A DNA stretch of 64,000 nt from Miltoncostaea sp963823515. GTDB lineage: Bacteria > Actinomycetota > Thermoleophilia > Miltoncostaeales > Miltoncostaeaceae. The position numbers and the translations under genes are program-made. The number at the start of each line of letters is the position of its first letter. The first letter of the stretch is position 1. Under the pieces are notes generated by a model that did no database searches, was not told where the DNA came from, and saw only the letters and a program-made list of their open reading frames with translations. Where the stretch lies: contig CAWGMB010000004.1 in the NCBI GenBank assembly GCA_963823515.1, forward strand, positions 280,649 through 344,648, written 5' to 3'. Positions 40,309 to 48,816 of this stretch are shown one piece after another.

Positions 40309-40409
40309 CGTCGACCGAGTAGCGGGTCGGTTGGGTTGAGTGCTGCGACACCCAATAAAAAGCTCAGGCATCTTAACCGTGCACAATTCTTTGACGCCAA
40401 GCCCCGGGG

Positions 40410-42140
40410 TTATTTTTTATTGTCGTCCGACAAAGGAATGGGGGCCAGCGCCGGCCAAAAGGGCATGCCGAACATCCGACTCCATCCCGCAAGATACCCG
40501 GAAAATGACTGGGTGCCAGACCTTATGGCGACAACATATTGGTGAATGACGAGGGATTGAAGCTCGATATTGGAGATCAGGCTTGGGTAGTTTTCAGGTC
40601 TGTCCGCCAGCGGAAAGAACAGGTTTCCGAAACGCGTGGGGATCTCCTGGGTCACAAGGGTCGTCAGGTATTGCCTGACAGCGGCGTCCATATCGAATGA
40701 GGGCCACAGATCGAAAAGCACCCCTTCAAGGGTGAAGATCGCTTTTCGAAAGAGCATGAGATCGGCCGGAAAGAGAAATCCTTCAAACGTGAGTTGTTCC
40801 AGGAGCTTGAAAGCTCTTTTGATCAGGGTCAGGCAGTCAAACTCGAAGGATCGCACCATCCGCAGGACCAGGCTGCGAAACTTCTGCCGCTGCAGGGGGC
40901 TGTCCATGGAAGCGCCAATAGCCAAGGCTTTGACGGAACGGCGGATACCGCTCAGGTCTTTTTTTAAGACGGCTTGAATCAATTGTGCGGTTTTGACCCG
41001 GTCGCGCTTGGTCAGCCGGCCGGCCAGGCTCCAATCCAAGAGGCCGATCCGAAGGCGACCCGATGCGTGGTCGTTGACGGCCAGAATATTGCCGGCATGC
41101 GGATCGCCATGAAACAGGCTCGGTTCACTCCGGGAAAAAAGAGGCCTGCAAACAAGGGCCTCGAACAGGACGGCGGCGCAACGTTTGCGCTGCGCCTGAT
41201 TCAGGGGTGCATCGGTAATCTTGGGGCCGTTCAGATACGCCATGGCGGTCATGGTATCGGTACTGAAAGGAAAAAGCTGCGGAATCTGAATGCTCTCCAT
41301 GTCCTCGTAAAATCGGGCGGCTTCGAGCAGATTGGTCTGTTCGGCTGCCAAATCGATCTCCTTGACCAGCATCTCCCGAACTTCCTGAAATACGTTCAGG
41401 AATTTAAAATCCTTGAGAGGATAACGATGTCGGTTTTCTTCAAAAAAGGCGGCCGTTTTTTCCAGGATGAGCAATTCTTCGTCAAGATGCCTGCGAATGC
41501 CGGGTTTAAGGATCTTGAAAACCCCTTCCATCCGGTCCTGAGACGACGGTTGGTTCCAATGGAAAGCGATGACGGCGCCAACACTGGCCTCGGATAAAAT
41601 GGCCGGTTGGACATGCACCCGGTCCCGGTTGTCGGTCTGCTCAAGCTGCCGACCAATCCGCTCCATAATGCCGTCCAGGGGCGTGCCGTAGCAGCCGTTT
41701 TCCAAATGAATGAGCCACTTTTTGACCACCGGATCGATGTTGGGATTTCGGGCAATGATCTGGCCCAGTTTATGGAGAGTCGGAAAACGTTTGGCCAACT
41801 CCAGAAGTCGCTCTTGGGTGTCGACCGCCGGGTCCAATTTCAGCTGACTTATCACCAGTTCCATAAGGCGGGGGCGGTCCACCTGGGATAGAAAAAATTC
41901 AATGCCGTCACGTACCACGGATCGGTAATGACCGTAGATCCCGGGAATGGCCTGCTGGGGTTGCGTGCGCTCAACGATTTCGCGAGCGACAAACTTGTTG
42001 AAAGCCTCATCCCCCATTGCGGCGGCCATGGTGTTCAATTTCTCTTGCAGCGCCTCATGAGAAGCGTTTTGGATGAAGTGCTGACGCATTCGGTCCGCAT
42101 AGCTGAACATGTTATTTGTCGTGAAATTTCCGACGCTCAA
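40410..42140 (-). CDS. AarF/ABC1/UbiB-type atypical kinase
   Basis: 576 residues, intact. The protein-kinase-like ABC1 family has a KxGQ-type motif, here LHKLGQIIARNPNIDP, in place of a Gly-rich loop. Further markers are ASVGAVIAFHW, VFKILKPGIRRHL (lysine strand), EIDLAAEQTNLLEAARF, SLFHGDPHAGNILAV (catalytic loop) and IGLLDWSLAGRL (metal-binding DW in place of DFG). Members support ubiquinone or other prenyl-lipid metabolism and bind ATP weakly. Here the long C-terminal part beyond residue 400 has no clear signature. Probably in one transcript with the small membrane gene upstream. Confidence 0.85.
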   Translation of the reverse strand: MSVGNFTTNNMFSYADRMRQHFIQNASHEALQEKLNTMAAAMGDEAFNKFVAREIVERTQPQQAIPGIYGHYRSVVRDGIEFFLSQVDRPRLMELVISQLKLDPAVDTQERLLELAKRFPTLHKLGQIIARNPNIDPVVKKWLIHLENGCYGTPLDGIMERIGRQLEQTDNRDRVHVQPAILSEASVGAVIAFHWNQPSSQDRMEGVFKILKPGIRRHLDEELLILEKTAAFFEENRHRYPLKDFKFLNVFQEVREMLVKEIDLAAEQTNLLEAARFYEDMESIQIPQLFPFSTDTMTAMAYLNGPKITDAPLNQAQRKRCAAVLFEALVCRPLFSRSEPSLFHGDPHAGNILAVNDHASGRLRIGLLDWSLAGRLTKRDRVKTAQLIQAVLKKDLSGIRRSVKALAIGASMDSPLQRQKFRSLVLRMVRSFEFDCLTLIKRAFKLLEQLTFEGFLFPADLMLFRKAIFTLEGVLFDLWPSFDMDAAVRQYLTTLVTQEIPTRFGNLFFPLADRPENYPSLISNIELQSLVIHQYVVAIRSGTQSFSGYLAGWSRMFGMPFWPALAPIPLSDDNKK

Positions 42141-42182
42141 AATGAACCATTCCTATATTTTTATTAACGTCGTAAAACGATG

Positions 42183-42353
42183 TTATACGATAGCGACCAC
42201 AAAACTAATGGCTATCAGAATAAATGCAACAAAAAAACCGTTTCGAAAGCTGTTATCGGCATATCTGCTTAAAATGGTGAGGTGCTGAACCGGAGTAATC
42301 AAATGTTTCCATGAGGCTTTTAACCATTCCGCCCCTGGGGTGTTATCCCCCAA
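42183..42353 (-). CDS. Small membrane peptide upstream of the AarF-type gene
   Basis: A TTG at 42353 opens a 56-codon frame ending in TAA at 42183-42185, 42 bases before the kinase start. The peptide has a polar N-terminal half (MGDNTPGAEWLKASWKHLIT) and ends in one hydrophobic helix, NGFFVAFILIAISFVVAIV. It looks like a tail-anchored mini-protein. No ATG is available, and the frame closes upstream with a TAA, so the start is not certain. No family recognised. Confidence 0.4.
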   Translation of the reverse strand: MGDNTPGAEWLKASWKHLITPVQHLTILSRYADNSFRNGFFVAFILIAISFVVAIV

Positions 42354-42533
42354 TATCAGGGAGCAAAGGTGTTAATATGGCACCATTTAATCATTGTTAG
42401 ATCGTTTTCATCGTTTCATCCAAGGATTACCCGGAGTTAATCCCGTATATTTCGGGTAGCGATTTTTTTTAGGTTCCGAAAGGAGTCATACGAGGACAAA
42501 TGTATTATTTTTTATCAGTAGAGAGATGAAATT

Positions 42534-43361
42534 TTGACGAAAAACCAGGAGCCAATGAATGAGCGAATCACGGCCTCCCAAGAGCAAATTGCCGCCGCGA
42601 TGGCGTATGAGGATCTGTTCGTGAAGGGGCTTTTCAAGGAATGGACTATCCGGGTAATGGACGTCGCGCAGATACGGTCTGGTCATCGGGTGCTTGACGT
42701 TGGTTGCGGAACCGGGGTGCTTGCCCGGGACGCCGCCATGCGAGTTGGACCAACAGGATTCGTGGCCGGTCTCGATCCCAGCCCCGGTATGCTGGCCGTA
42801 GCCAAGCAACTCACGCCCACAGTCGAGTGGTGGCAGGGAAGGGCAGAATCACTCCCCTTCCCAAACCAGTCCTTTGATGCTGCCGTAAGCCAATTTGGCC
42901 TCATGTTCTTCAGCGAGCGCCAACTTGCCATCGGCGAGATGTTGCGGGTGCTGAAACCGCAAGGCCGATTAGCCGTCGCTGTCTGGGACTCAATAAACAG
43001 AATACCTCGTATGCGGTTGAGGTGGCCCTTCTTGAGCGAGTTGCCGGCAAGCGGGCTGCCAATGCTTTGCGCGCACCATTTGTACTCGGTGATTTGCAGG
43101 AGTTCGCAACTTTATTTAAAAAAGCCGGAACAGCCTCGTCGAAATTAAGACTCAACCTGGTACGGCTCGTTTTCCCAGCATCCGGACGATGGTCGAGGCA
43201 GATTTGAGAGGTTGGCTTCCGCTCATGGATGTCGTCCTGACGGAAGAACAGATTCAGCGCATTCTTGGGGAAGCTGAGGAGGACCTCAAACCGTATCTCA
43301 ATGCCGTGGGAGTGTCGTGTTTGAGTGATCGGCCCACATCGTTACAGGAAGAAATCCATAA
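42534..43361 (+). pseudogene. Class I SAM-dependent methyltransferase, decayed
   Basis: MTKNQEPMNERITASQEQIA leads to the Rossmann motif VLDVGCGTGVLARDAAMRVG, then GLDPSPGMLAVAKQLTP and QFGLMFFSERQLAIGEM. At about 42990 the frame breaks; the continuation in another frame is TSYAVEVALLERVAGKRAAN and RAPFVLGDLQEF. It breaks again near 43175 (SIRTMVEADLRGWLPLM), and again near 43325, where AHIVTGRNP and a TAA at 43359-43361 give the original end. Three lesions in a stretch where neighbouring genes are intact point to real inactivation. It resembles UbiE-like enzymes; the substrate is unknown. Confidence 0.75.
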
Positions 43362-43364
43362 GGC

Positions 43365-43634
43365 AATCGTGATGCACGCTACGTTCTCAACATAGCCGGC
43401 TCTTGGGAGCAAGCGGGCGATGACAGGGTGAACATCGAATGGGCACGCGAGGCGTGGACCGATATGAGGCCGTTTTCGACCGGTGGAACTTATATTAATT
43501 TCTTGACAGAGGATGAAGGCCCTGAGCGAATAGAGGCAGCAATAGGCAAAGGACTCCAGCGACTCGCCGAAGTAAAGACAAAATGGGATCCGGAGAACGT
43601 GTTCCGAACAAACCGTAACATCAATCCGGCCTGA
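43365..43634 (+). pseudogene. C-terminal fragment of a BBE-type FAD-linked oxidase
   Basis: A frame reading DARYVLNIAGSWEQAGDDRV, then EWAREAWTDMRPFSTGGTYI, NFLTEDEGPERI and KWDPENVFRTNRNINPA ends in TGA at 43632-43634. This is the berberine-bridge-like C-terminal region of flavin oxidases of the vanillyl-alcohol-oxidase superfamily (WDPENxFRxNxNI is typical). The FAD domain that should precede it, some 350 residues, is absent; the methyltransferase remnant ends right before it. A deletion has therefore joined two gene ends. Confidence 0.7.
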
Positions 43635-44000
43635 TAAGTGGTGAGTGGGAAACAGGCGGTTAAAGCGGAAGGCGCTAATGCGCCTCCGCTGGTAATGTCA
43701 CCCATCGTTTTAATTACACATTAGTTCTGACTGGTTTACAGCAAATCCTCAGCGATCCTTTTAGTCTTCCTTCTGATTCCACATCTCCACTGCAGATATC
43801 TTATGAACTATTACGCGGAACCTCCCCGAGGTCCACCATGGGTACTGAAGGGTTTAAAAGAAAGATCACAGCACTCATTAGTTCCGGCCGCACATAGTGG
43901 AAATATCTTGACAACATCCACCTTTCAGCTGTAGATGTTGTGCAATTAATCATAAATCTATTTTATGGGTGCTTTTCGATGATTAATCAAGTAACCGTAA
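43635..44000. other. Gap without recognised genes
   Basis: No convincing frame on either strand. A TTGACA at 43908-43913 with a poor -10 lies before the terminator at 44001, so a short untranslated RNA is possible, but nothing more supports it. Confidence 0.4.
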
Positions 44001-44043
44001 AGCCCGAACCGATCGCTTAAAGCTGTTGGTTCGGGCTTTTTTT
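44001..44043 (+). terminator. Rho-independent terminator
   Basis: AGCCCGAACC at 44001-44010 pairs exactly with GGTTCGGGCT at 44028-44037, followed by a run of seven T. No gene ends right before it, so it may serve the decayed unit upstream or a small RNA. Confidence 0.75.
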
Positions 44044-44119
44044 ATCTTGAAAAAAACGTGCAAATTACCTGAGATGTTTTTTCAAAATAGAACTTCTTGT
44101 TCTTAAAAAAGGAGGGAGC

Positions 44120-44277
44120 ATGAAGAAATTTTTTCAAAGTTGACAGGTGAAGACACCAGTGTAGCACCGACTTATGACGATTTTCTAAAAAATAATGCCG
44201 CACGCTTGAAAAGCGAAATCCGCAAATTGGCCGATGAGGCTATTTTACACTTCAAACAAAATGGACCAAATATTTAG
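44120..44277 (+). pseudogene. Small charged protein, frameshift at a T-run
   Basis: An excellent ribosome site (AAAAAAGGAGGGAGC) precedes ATG 44120. The frame starts MKKFFQS and stops, but if the run of six T at 44128-44133 had seven, it would read MKKFFSKLTGEDTSVAPTYD and continue DFLKNNAARLKSEIRKLADE to a TAG at 44275-44277, about 52 residues. The C-terminal part is an amphipathic helix. Either a sequencing slip, phase variation or a programmed shift would explain this; no family is recognised. The stop lies 28 bases before the start of the secreted protein gene. Confidence 0.5.
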
Positions 44278-44305
44278 TAAACATGACTATCAGGTAGGTG
44301 CCAAA

Positions 44306-45418
44306 ATGAAACGCAAAAATTTTATATTCAAATGTACAATATGCTTTTTTTCGGTGGCAGCAACTTTAACCATGTTTACAACGAGAGACGTTGTAAACGC
44401 TCAAAATGGGATCATTGAAGCTGAAGACAATTGCATGAAAATTGCTGTTGATAGCATTCAAAAAATGGACCGCCTTCCTGATGTGTTTCATTCCTCTGCA
44501 AGCCCCAAAGCTGGCCATGTTTTTTTGGTAGTTGAATTGAGCATAAAAGAGATAAAATGTGGCTATATATTTTTTAAAACGCTAACGGATCGTATTGTTT
44601 TGTATGATAATAAATCTAAAATCTATCCACTTTTCAATTGGCGCGTTTCAAAGCTCCAGTATGAAGATCCACACGATTTTAAAAGCAAAATAGCTTTCGT
44701 GGAAGGATCGATACTTACAATCGTGTTTGAAATACCATTGCAGTCCAATTTAGCCTCTATCAAATACACTTATGATTATGGGTCATCGTGGGCTGATTAT
44801 GACTCCAGTAGTCGCGCGACGATAATTCTAGGTGAATCAATTCTACCACGTATCAAGCCCATGCCCTGGATATCGTCGCTGCTTTTGGACAAAACTGAAC
44901 CTGCCTGGGTCACGATAATGAGCGAAAATTTTGAAGGCAGTTTTCCATCAGGTGCCTGGAGTTTTTTGGGTAATCCCACATGGGCGGTTGATGAATACAA
45001 GCCCCATGACGGCGGGAAAAGTGCCTGGTGTGCGAAGGGCGGCACCTTGGGTATCGAACCTGAGACTAACAATTATGCCAACCAGATGACCGCATGGATG
45101 ATTTATGGCCCCTTTGATCTCAGTGATGCCTCCGATGCTGAACTTGTTTTTTATTTTTGGCTCAATTCCGAGAACGAACATGACTACTTTCAATGGATGG
45201 CGTCAACCAACGGGACCAATTTTTATGGCTTGGAAACAACGGGAAATAAAAATGGTTGGATTAAAGAGGTTCTTGATCTGAAGTCGGTTTACACAATAGG
45301 AAATCTATGCGGAAAATCTAAAGTTTGGATAGCATTTATTTTTGAAAGTGACTTATCCGGCACTAACAAGGGTGCATTTGTTGACGATATATTATTGAGA
45401 AAAAAAGTGAAACAGTAA
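44306..45418 (+). CDS. Secreted two-domain protein, unknown function
   Basis: ATG 44306 is preferred to an earlier one at 44234, since it starts a signal peptide (KRKNFIFKCTICFFSVAATL, cleavage near VNAQN) and the earlier start would overlap the small gene. About 370 residues. The first domain (KAGHVFLVVELSIKEIKCGY, IVLYDNKSKIYPLFNWRVSK) resembles the immunoglobulin-like DUF4352/telokin type. The second (SENFEGSFPSGAWSFLGNPT, WAVDEYKPHDGGKSAWCAKG, FVDDILLRKK) has the jelly-roll pattern seen in immune-inhibitor A and MAM-like domains. Both assignments are tentative. AT-rich relative to its neighbours. Confidence 0.6.
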   Translation: MKRKNFIFKCTICFFSVAATLTMFTTRDVVNAQNGIIEAEDNCMKIAVDSIQKMDRLPDVFHSSASPKAGHVFLVVELSIKEIKCGYIFFKTLTDRIVLYDNKSKIYPLFNWRVSKLQYEDPHDFKSKIAFVEGSILTIVFEIPLQSNLASIKYTYDYGSSWADYDSSSRATIILGESILPRIKPMPWISSLLLDKTEPAWVTIMSENFEGSFPSGAWSFLGNPTWAVDEYKPHDGGKSAWCAKGGTLGIEPETNNYANQMTAWMIYGPFDLSDASDAELVFYFWLNSENEHDYFQWMASTNGTNFYGLETTGNKNGWIKEVLDLKSVYTIGNLCGKSKVWIAFIFESDLSGTNKGAFVDDILLRKKVKQ

Positions 45419-45584
45419 CTCTCGCCTCAGTCCTCTGGAACATAGTAATATTTAGGGCGCAATAACTGTGATCCCAACGTATCTCGTGTTGGAGTGAAGG
45501 GGTGTCTTTGTGCTATCAGGAGGTTATTTTTTTACAGGGCGATAATTACTTTTCTTTTTGCTACTATTGGAGGTATATCTATTA

Positions 45585-45985
45585 TTATTTTTGAGAAATC
45601 AAGTGGGCAATCGGTTCGGATTTTTCGAGGATCGCAAAACCGATAGCCATCACCCCCAGCAGGCTCGCAATCGGAACCCATCTTTCGGTGACACTTTCCA
45701 GCCAGGTCAGAAATATGGCGACCCCCAGGACCACGATGGTGCGCTTGGGCGGCCGCCAGTCATACTTCTGAAAGAGTTTCAGCAAGACGAAGCCGGGCAC
45801 CAGGCCCACTGCGATTCCCAGCACGATGCTCACGGGGACCTGGGCCAGTTTGGCCCAGATGTGGACCTCGCCGACGCCGTACATTCCCAAAAAGATGGTG
45901 AACAGCACGATCACGAAAACATCGTCCACCGACGGCTGCGCTTGTTTATCTCCGATGGTTCGGCCCGGTTTGAATGCACGCGGCC
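45585..45985 (-). pseudogene. Internal fragment of a Na+/H+ antiporter
   Basis: The frame reads AFKPGRTIGDKQAQPSVDDV, FVIVLFTIFLGMYGVGEVHI, KLAQVPVSIVLGIAVGLVPG, KYDWRPPKRTIVVLGVAIFL and WVPIASLLGVMAIGFAILEK, ending EPIAHLISQK. This is the middle of a CPA-family cation:proton antiporter. Both ends are missing: upstream the frame meets the MarR gene, and downstream it stops abruptly. About 130 of roughly 400 residues remain. Sequence within the fragment is well kept, so the truncation is recent. Confidence 0.7.
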
Positions 45986-45992
45986 CTGTTCT

Positions 45993-46457
45993 TCATTTTT
46001 TGGGAGACGGCGTCTTCTCTTGTTCCGCAGCGCTGGCAATCTGCAGCATGTCGGCGAGTATGTCGATCGCCCACAGAATTTTGTCGACTTCAAGTGGATC
46101 CATCAGGCGGATTTGTTCGATGAAATGATCCTGCAGGGGTTTGGGGGCCTGCTTGATAAACCGTTTGCCCTCGTCGGTTACCTCCACGTGTATCTGCCGT
46201 CGGTCCCGGCTTTGCCTGACGCGCCGCACCAGGTTGCGCTTCTCGAGCCGGTCGACAATTCCAGTTACAGTCGAATTGTTGAGATGCAGCGAACGGGTGA
46301 GTTCCCCGAGGGAGATCGGTTCGCCGTCGCTGATTTCACGCAGGCAGACCAGTTGCGGCACCGTGATGTTGTAGTTGTCCTGGATGAACCTGGAGTGAAT
46401 GGAAAGTTCACGGGCGATGTGCCGCAGGCCACTGACGATTTTCGGGATGGGATCCAC
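45993..46457 (-). CDS. MarR-family transcription regulator
   Basis: 154 residues, intact. Winged-helix core: YNITVPQLVCLREISDGEPI, SLGELTRSLHLNNSTVTGIV, DRLEKRNLVRRVRQSRDRRQ with the wing, then IHVEVTDEGKRFIKQAPKPL and a dimer helix. It probably regulates itself; a tandem 15-bp repeat lies about 125 bases upstream. The stop adjoins an antiporter remnant that may have been its original target. Confidence 0.9.
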   Translation of the reverse strand: MDPIPKIVSGLRHIARELSIHSRFIQDNYNITVPQLVCLREISDGEPISLGELTRSLHLNNSTVTGIVDRLEKRNLVRRVRQSRDRRQIHVEVTDEGKRFIKQAPKPLQDHFIEQIRLMDPLEVDKILWAIDILADMLQIASAAEQEKTPSPKK

Positions 46458-46581
46458 CTTATTCGCCCTCTATTGCAAGCATGATTGTCGGAAGGGTTGG
46501 CCGAACGGCCGGGTTTTTTGTTTTGTAACCGCCGGTCCGCTATATCCAACTCATTGGGTGATGACATAACTTCATTTAAAG

Positions 46582-46611
46582 TTCAATCGCTTAAATTTCA
46601 ATCGCTTAAAT
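46582..46611. repeat. Tandem 15-bp direct repeat upstream of marR
   Basis: TTCAATCGCTTAAAT occurs twice in a row (46582-46596 and 46597-46611). The start of the MarR gene is at 46457 on the minus strand, so this lies in its upstream region and may hold operator sites. The rest of the gap to 46820 shows no gene. Confidence 0.6.
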
Positions 46612-46820
46612 TTTTTTAGGCCTCGGCAAGAAATAATGACACAAAATTACGCCTGATTTTGGTTCGTCTGCAAAGCACATGCGCCGGTGCTTATCAGGAC
46701 ATATGTCGGTGGATGGAAAGTGGTAAACGGGTCAAAAGACAAGCAAGACGGGTAAATATTTCCTGGTGCGCCTTTATAACCGGCGGACGATTCAATGTCA
46801 GGAATCGGCTACGCCTGAAC

Positions 46821-46849
46821 TTGACAAATAAAGCCGAATCATATATTTT
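46821..46849 (+). promoter_or_regulatory. Sigma70-like promoter
   Basis: TTGACA at 46821-46826, 17-base spacer, TATTTT at 46844-46849. It points toward the KamA-like gene, leaving a leader of about 265 bases in which I recognise no riboswitch. Confidence 0.35.
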
Positions 46850-47121
46850 GCATGCGAAATGTTTCAGCTGAAAATTATTTTTTAGTTCATATATTTGTAC
46901 CTAAATTGATCGGTTCCAGGTTCACGGTTCAAGGGTTACAATCAACGGATACGGCATCATCATAGTGATCAAGATCCGGAAAACCCGACAAACCCATTGG
47001 GTGAAACCGTGGATAGGCACTAATTAGATATATTTAAGGGCTTTTCAACCCGGAACATTTAATCCCGACTGGGCGGAAAACCCCTCAACCTAATATTTTT
47101 AAAGAGAAAAGGAATTTGTGT

Positions 47122-48516
47122 ATGCCCGACACCCGGAAAGTTGGAAAAGAAAAGTTTCGCCTTTACAATCGGAAGAATTTTCGGTCAATTGGCCAACTGG
47201 CGTCAATGCCTCCAGAAGTCACAAGAGGCATCGACATCGCGGCGGCTGTTTTTCCGTTTCGCGTTAACAACTACGTTGTGGATGAGTTGATCGACTGGCA
47301 AAAGGTCCCGGATGATCCGATATTCCGGCTGACTTTTCCGCAACGCGGCCTGCTGGAAAAAACGGACCGGGAAAGCATCGAGCGATTATTTGCCGTTAAC
47401 GCCCCACAGTCTGACATCAGACGGGCTGCCGAGCGCATCCAGATGAGGCTCAACCCCCATCCGGCCGGACAGTTGCAACTGAATGTGCCGGTCGAAAACG
47501 GTAAGGTGTACAACGGGATGCAGCACAAGTACCGGGAGACCGTGCTTTATTTCCCCAGCCAAGGCCAGAATTGTCATGCCTATTGCTCCTACTGTTTCCG
47601 CTGGGCGCAGTTCGCCGGCATCGATGGACTGAAGTTCATGAACAAGCGGCCGCAAGACCTGGCCGAATACCTCGACCGCCATCCGGAAGTGACGGACGTC
47701 CTTTACACCGGTGGGGACCCGCTCACGATGAGCACCCGGCTGATCCGGCGCTATGTCGCTCCGCTGCTAGATCGAAAACAGGAGGGGTTGTCCACCATCC
47801 GCTTCGGTTCCAAGGCGCTGGCTTACTGGCCCTATCGCTTCCTCACCGACCATGATGCGGACGACCTTTTGAAACTCTTCGAGCAGATTGTCGCCGGAGG
47901 GCTGCACCTGGCCATAATGGCCCATTTCAGTCACCCGCGCGAATTGGATACACCGGCAGTCCAAGCGGCCATCAAGCGCATCCTCTCGACCGGAGCCCAG
48001 ATCCGCTGCCAGGCGCCTCTGGTTCGGCATATCAACGACAAGCCGGAGATATGGAGTGACATGTGGCAAAAGCAGGTCACCCTCGGCGCCGTGCCGTACT
48101 ACATGTTCGTTCCGCGCGACACCGGTCCGCAGCATTATTTCGAGGTGCCGCTGGCCGACGCATTTCGCATATTTTCCGGCGCCTACCGGAGCGTGTCCGG
48201 TCTCTGCCGGACGGTGCGGGGACCTTCCATGTCGGCGACGCCTGGAAAAGTGCTGATTGACGGTATTACAGATATCGGCGGGGAGCGGGTTTTCGCCCTC
48301 AAGTTCATTCAGGGACGAGAGCCCGAATGGGTCAACCGCATTTTCTTTGCCCGCTATGACGAGACTGCCGCTTGGTTGGATGACCTCCGGCCGGCGTTCG
48401 GTGAGAAGCAGTTTTTCTTCAAGCCCGGTTTGAGGCTCTTGAAATCCGTACATAGCGAACGGTTTGCACAACGACAGAGAGAGGGCACCGAAGAGGCCGC
48501 TCTGGAATGCGCCTGA
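47122..48516 (+). CDS. KamA-family radical SAM aminomutase-like protein
   Basis: 464 residues from ATG 47122, with AAAAGGA eight bases before it. The radical SAM cluster motif is NCHAYCSYCFRWAQF (C-x3-C-x2-C). The lysine 2,3-aminomutase family pattern continues with TDVLYTGGDPLTMSTRLIRR, RFGSKALAYWPYRF, MAHFSHPREL and QAPLVRHIND. A later SATPGKVLIDG may hold the PLP-binding Lys, replacing the DAPGGGGK of lysine 2,3-aminomutase. That difference and the extended C-terminus suggest a different amino acid substrate or another reaction. It has no neighbours in the same transcript. Confidence 0.8.
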   Translation: MPDTRKVGKEKFRLYNRKNFRSIGQLASMPPEVTRGIDIAAAVFPFRVNNYVVDELIDWQKVPDDPIFRLTFPQRGLLEKTDRESIERLFAVNAPQSDIRRAAERIQMRLNPHPAGQLQLNVPVENGKVYNGMQHKYRETVLYFPSQGQNCHAYCSYCFRWAQFAGIDGLKFMNKRPQDLAEYLDRHPEVTDVLYTGGDPLTMSTRLIRRYVAPLLDRKQEGLSTIRFGSKALAYWPYRFLTDHDADDLLKLFEQIVAGGLHLAIMAHFSHPRELDTPAVQAAIKRILSTGAQIRCQAPLVRHINDKPEIWSDMWQKQVTLGAVPYYMFVPRDTGPQHYFEVPLADAFRIFSGAYRSVSGLCRTVRGPSMSATPGKVLIDGITDIGGERVFALKFIQGREPEWVNRIFFARYDETAAWLDDLRPAFGEKQFFFKPGLRLLKSVHSERFAQRQREGTEEAALECA

Positions 48517-48627
48517 TTGCCCCTACAATGCAGTAGCACTTTAATAGGAAAATAGAATTTTCATGCACCGTGGCGGCCCGCACGACCACGAGCGTTCAGT
48601 ACGAAAATATAATCAGACCCGAAAATA

Positions 48628-48655
48628 GAAACTTGAAACTTGAAACTCGAAACTC
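48628..48655. repeat. Four 7-bp tandem repeats
   Basis: GAAACTT twice, then GAAACTC twice, without gaps. Noncoding, between the KamA-like gene and the 9-bp array. Confidence 0.6.
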
Positions 48656-48722
48656 AGAACCCGGAACAATTGATGGCTTAAAGGCCATGAGTGTTTAGTC
48701 GTTTAAATAGACGATATTATTT

Positions 48723-48794
48723 AACTGACAAAACTGACTTAACCGACTAAACCGGCTAAACGGGCTTAAGCGACTCAACTGGCACAACCGATCT
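48723..48794. repeat. Array of degenerate 9-bp repeats, N2
   Basis: Eight units in perfect phase: AACTGACAA, AACTGACTT, AACCGACTA, AACCGGCTA, AACGGGCTT, AAGCGACTC, AACTGGCAC, AACCGATCT. Consensus AAC-Y-G-R-C-T-N. The reverse complement of the N1 units (GGTTGAGCC) fits the same pattern. Confidence 0.75.
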
Positions 48795-48816
48795 CACACG
48801 AAAATAAAATACTCAT

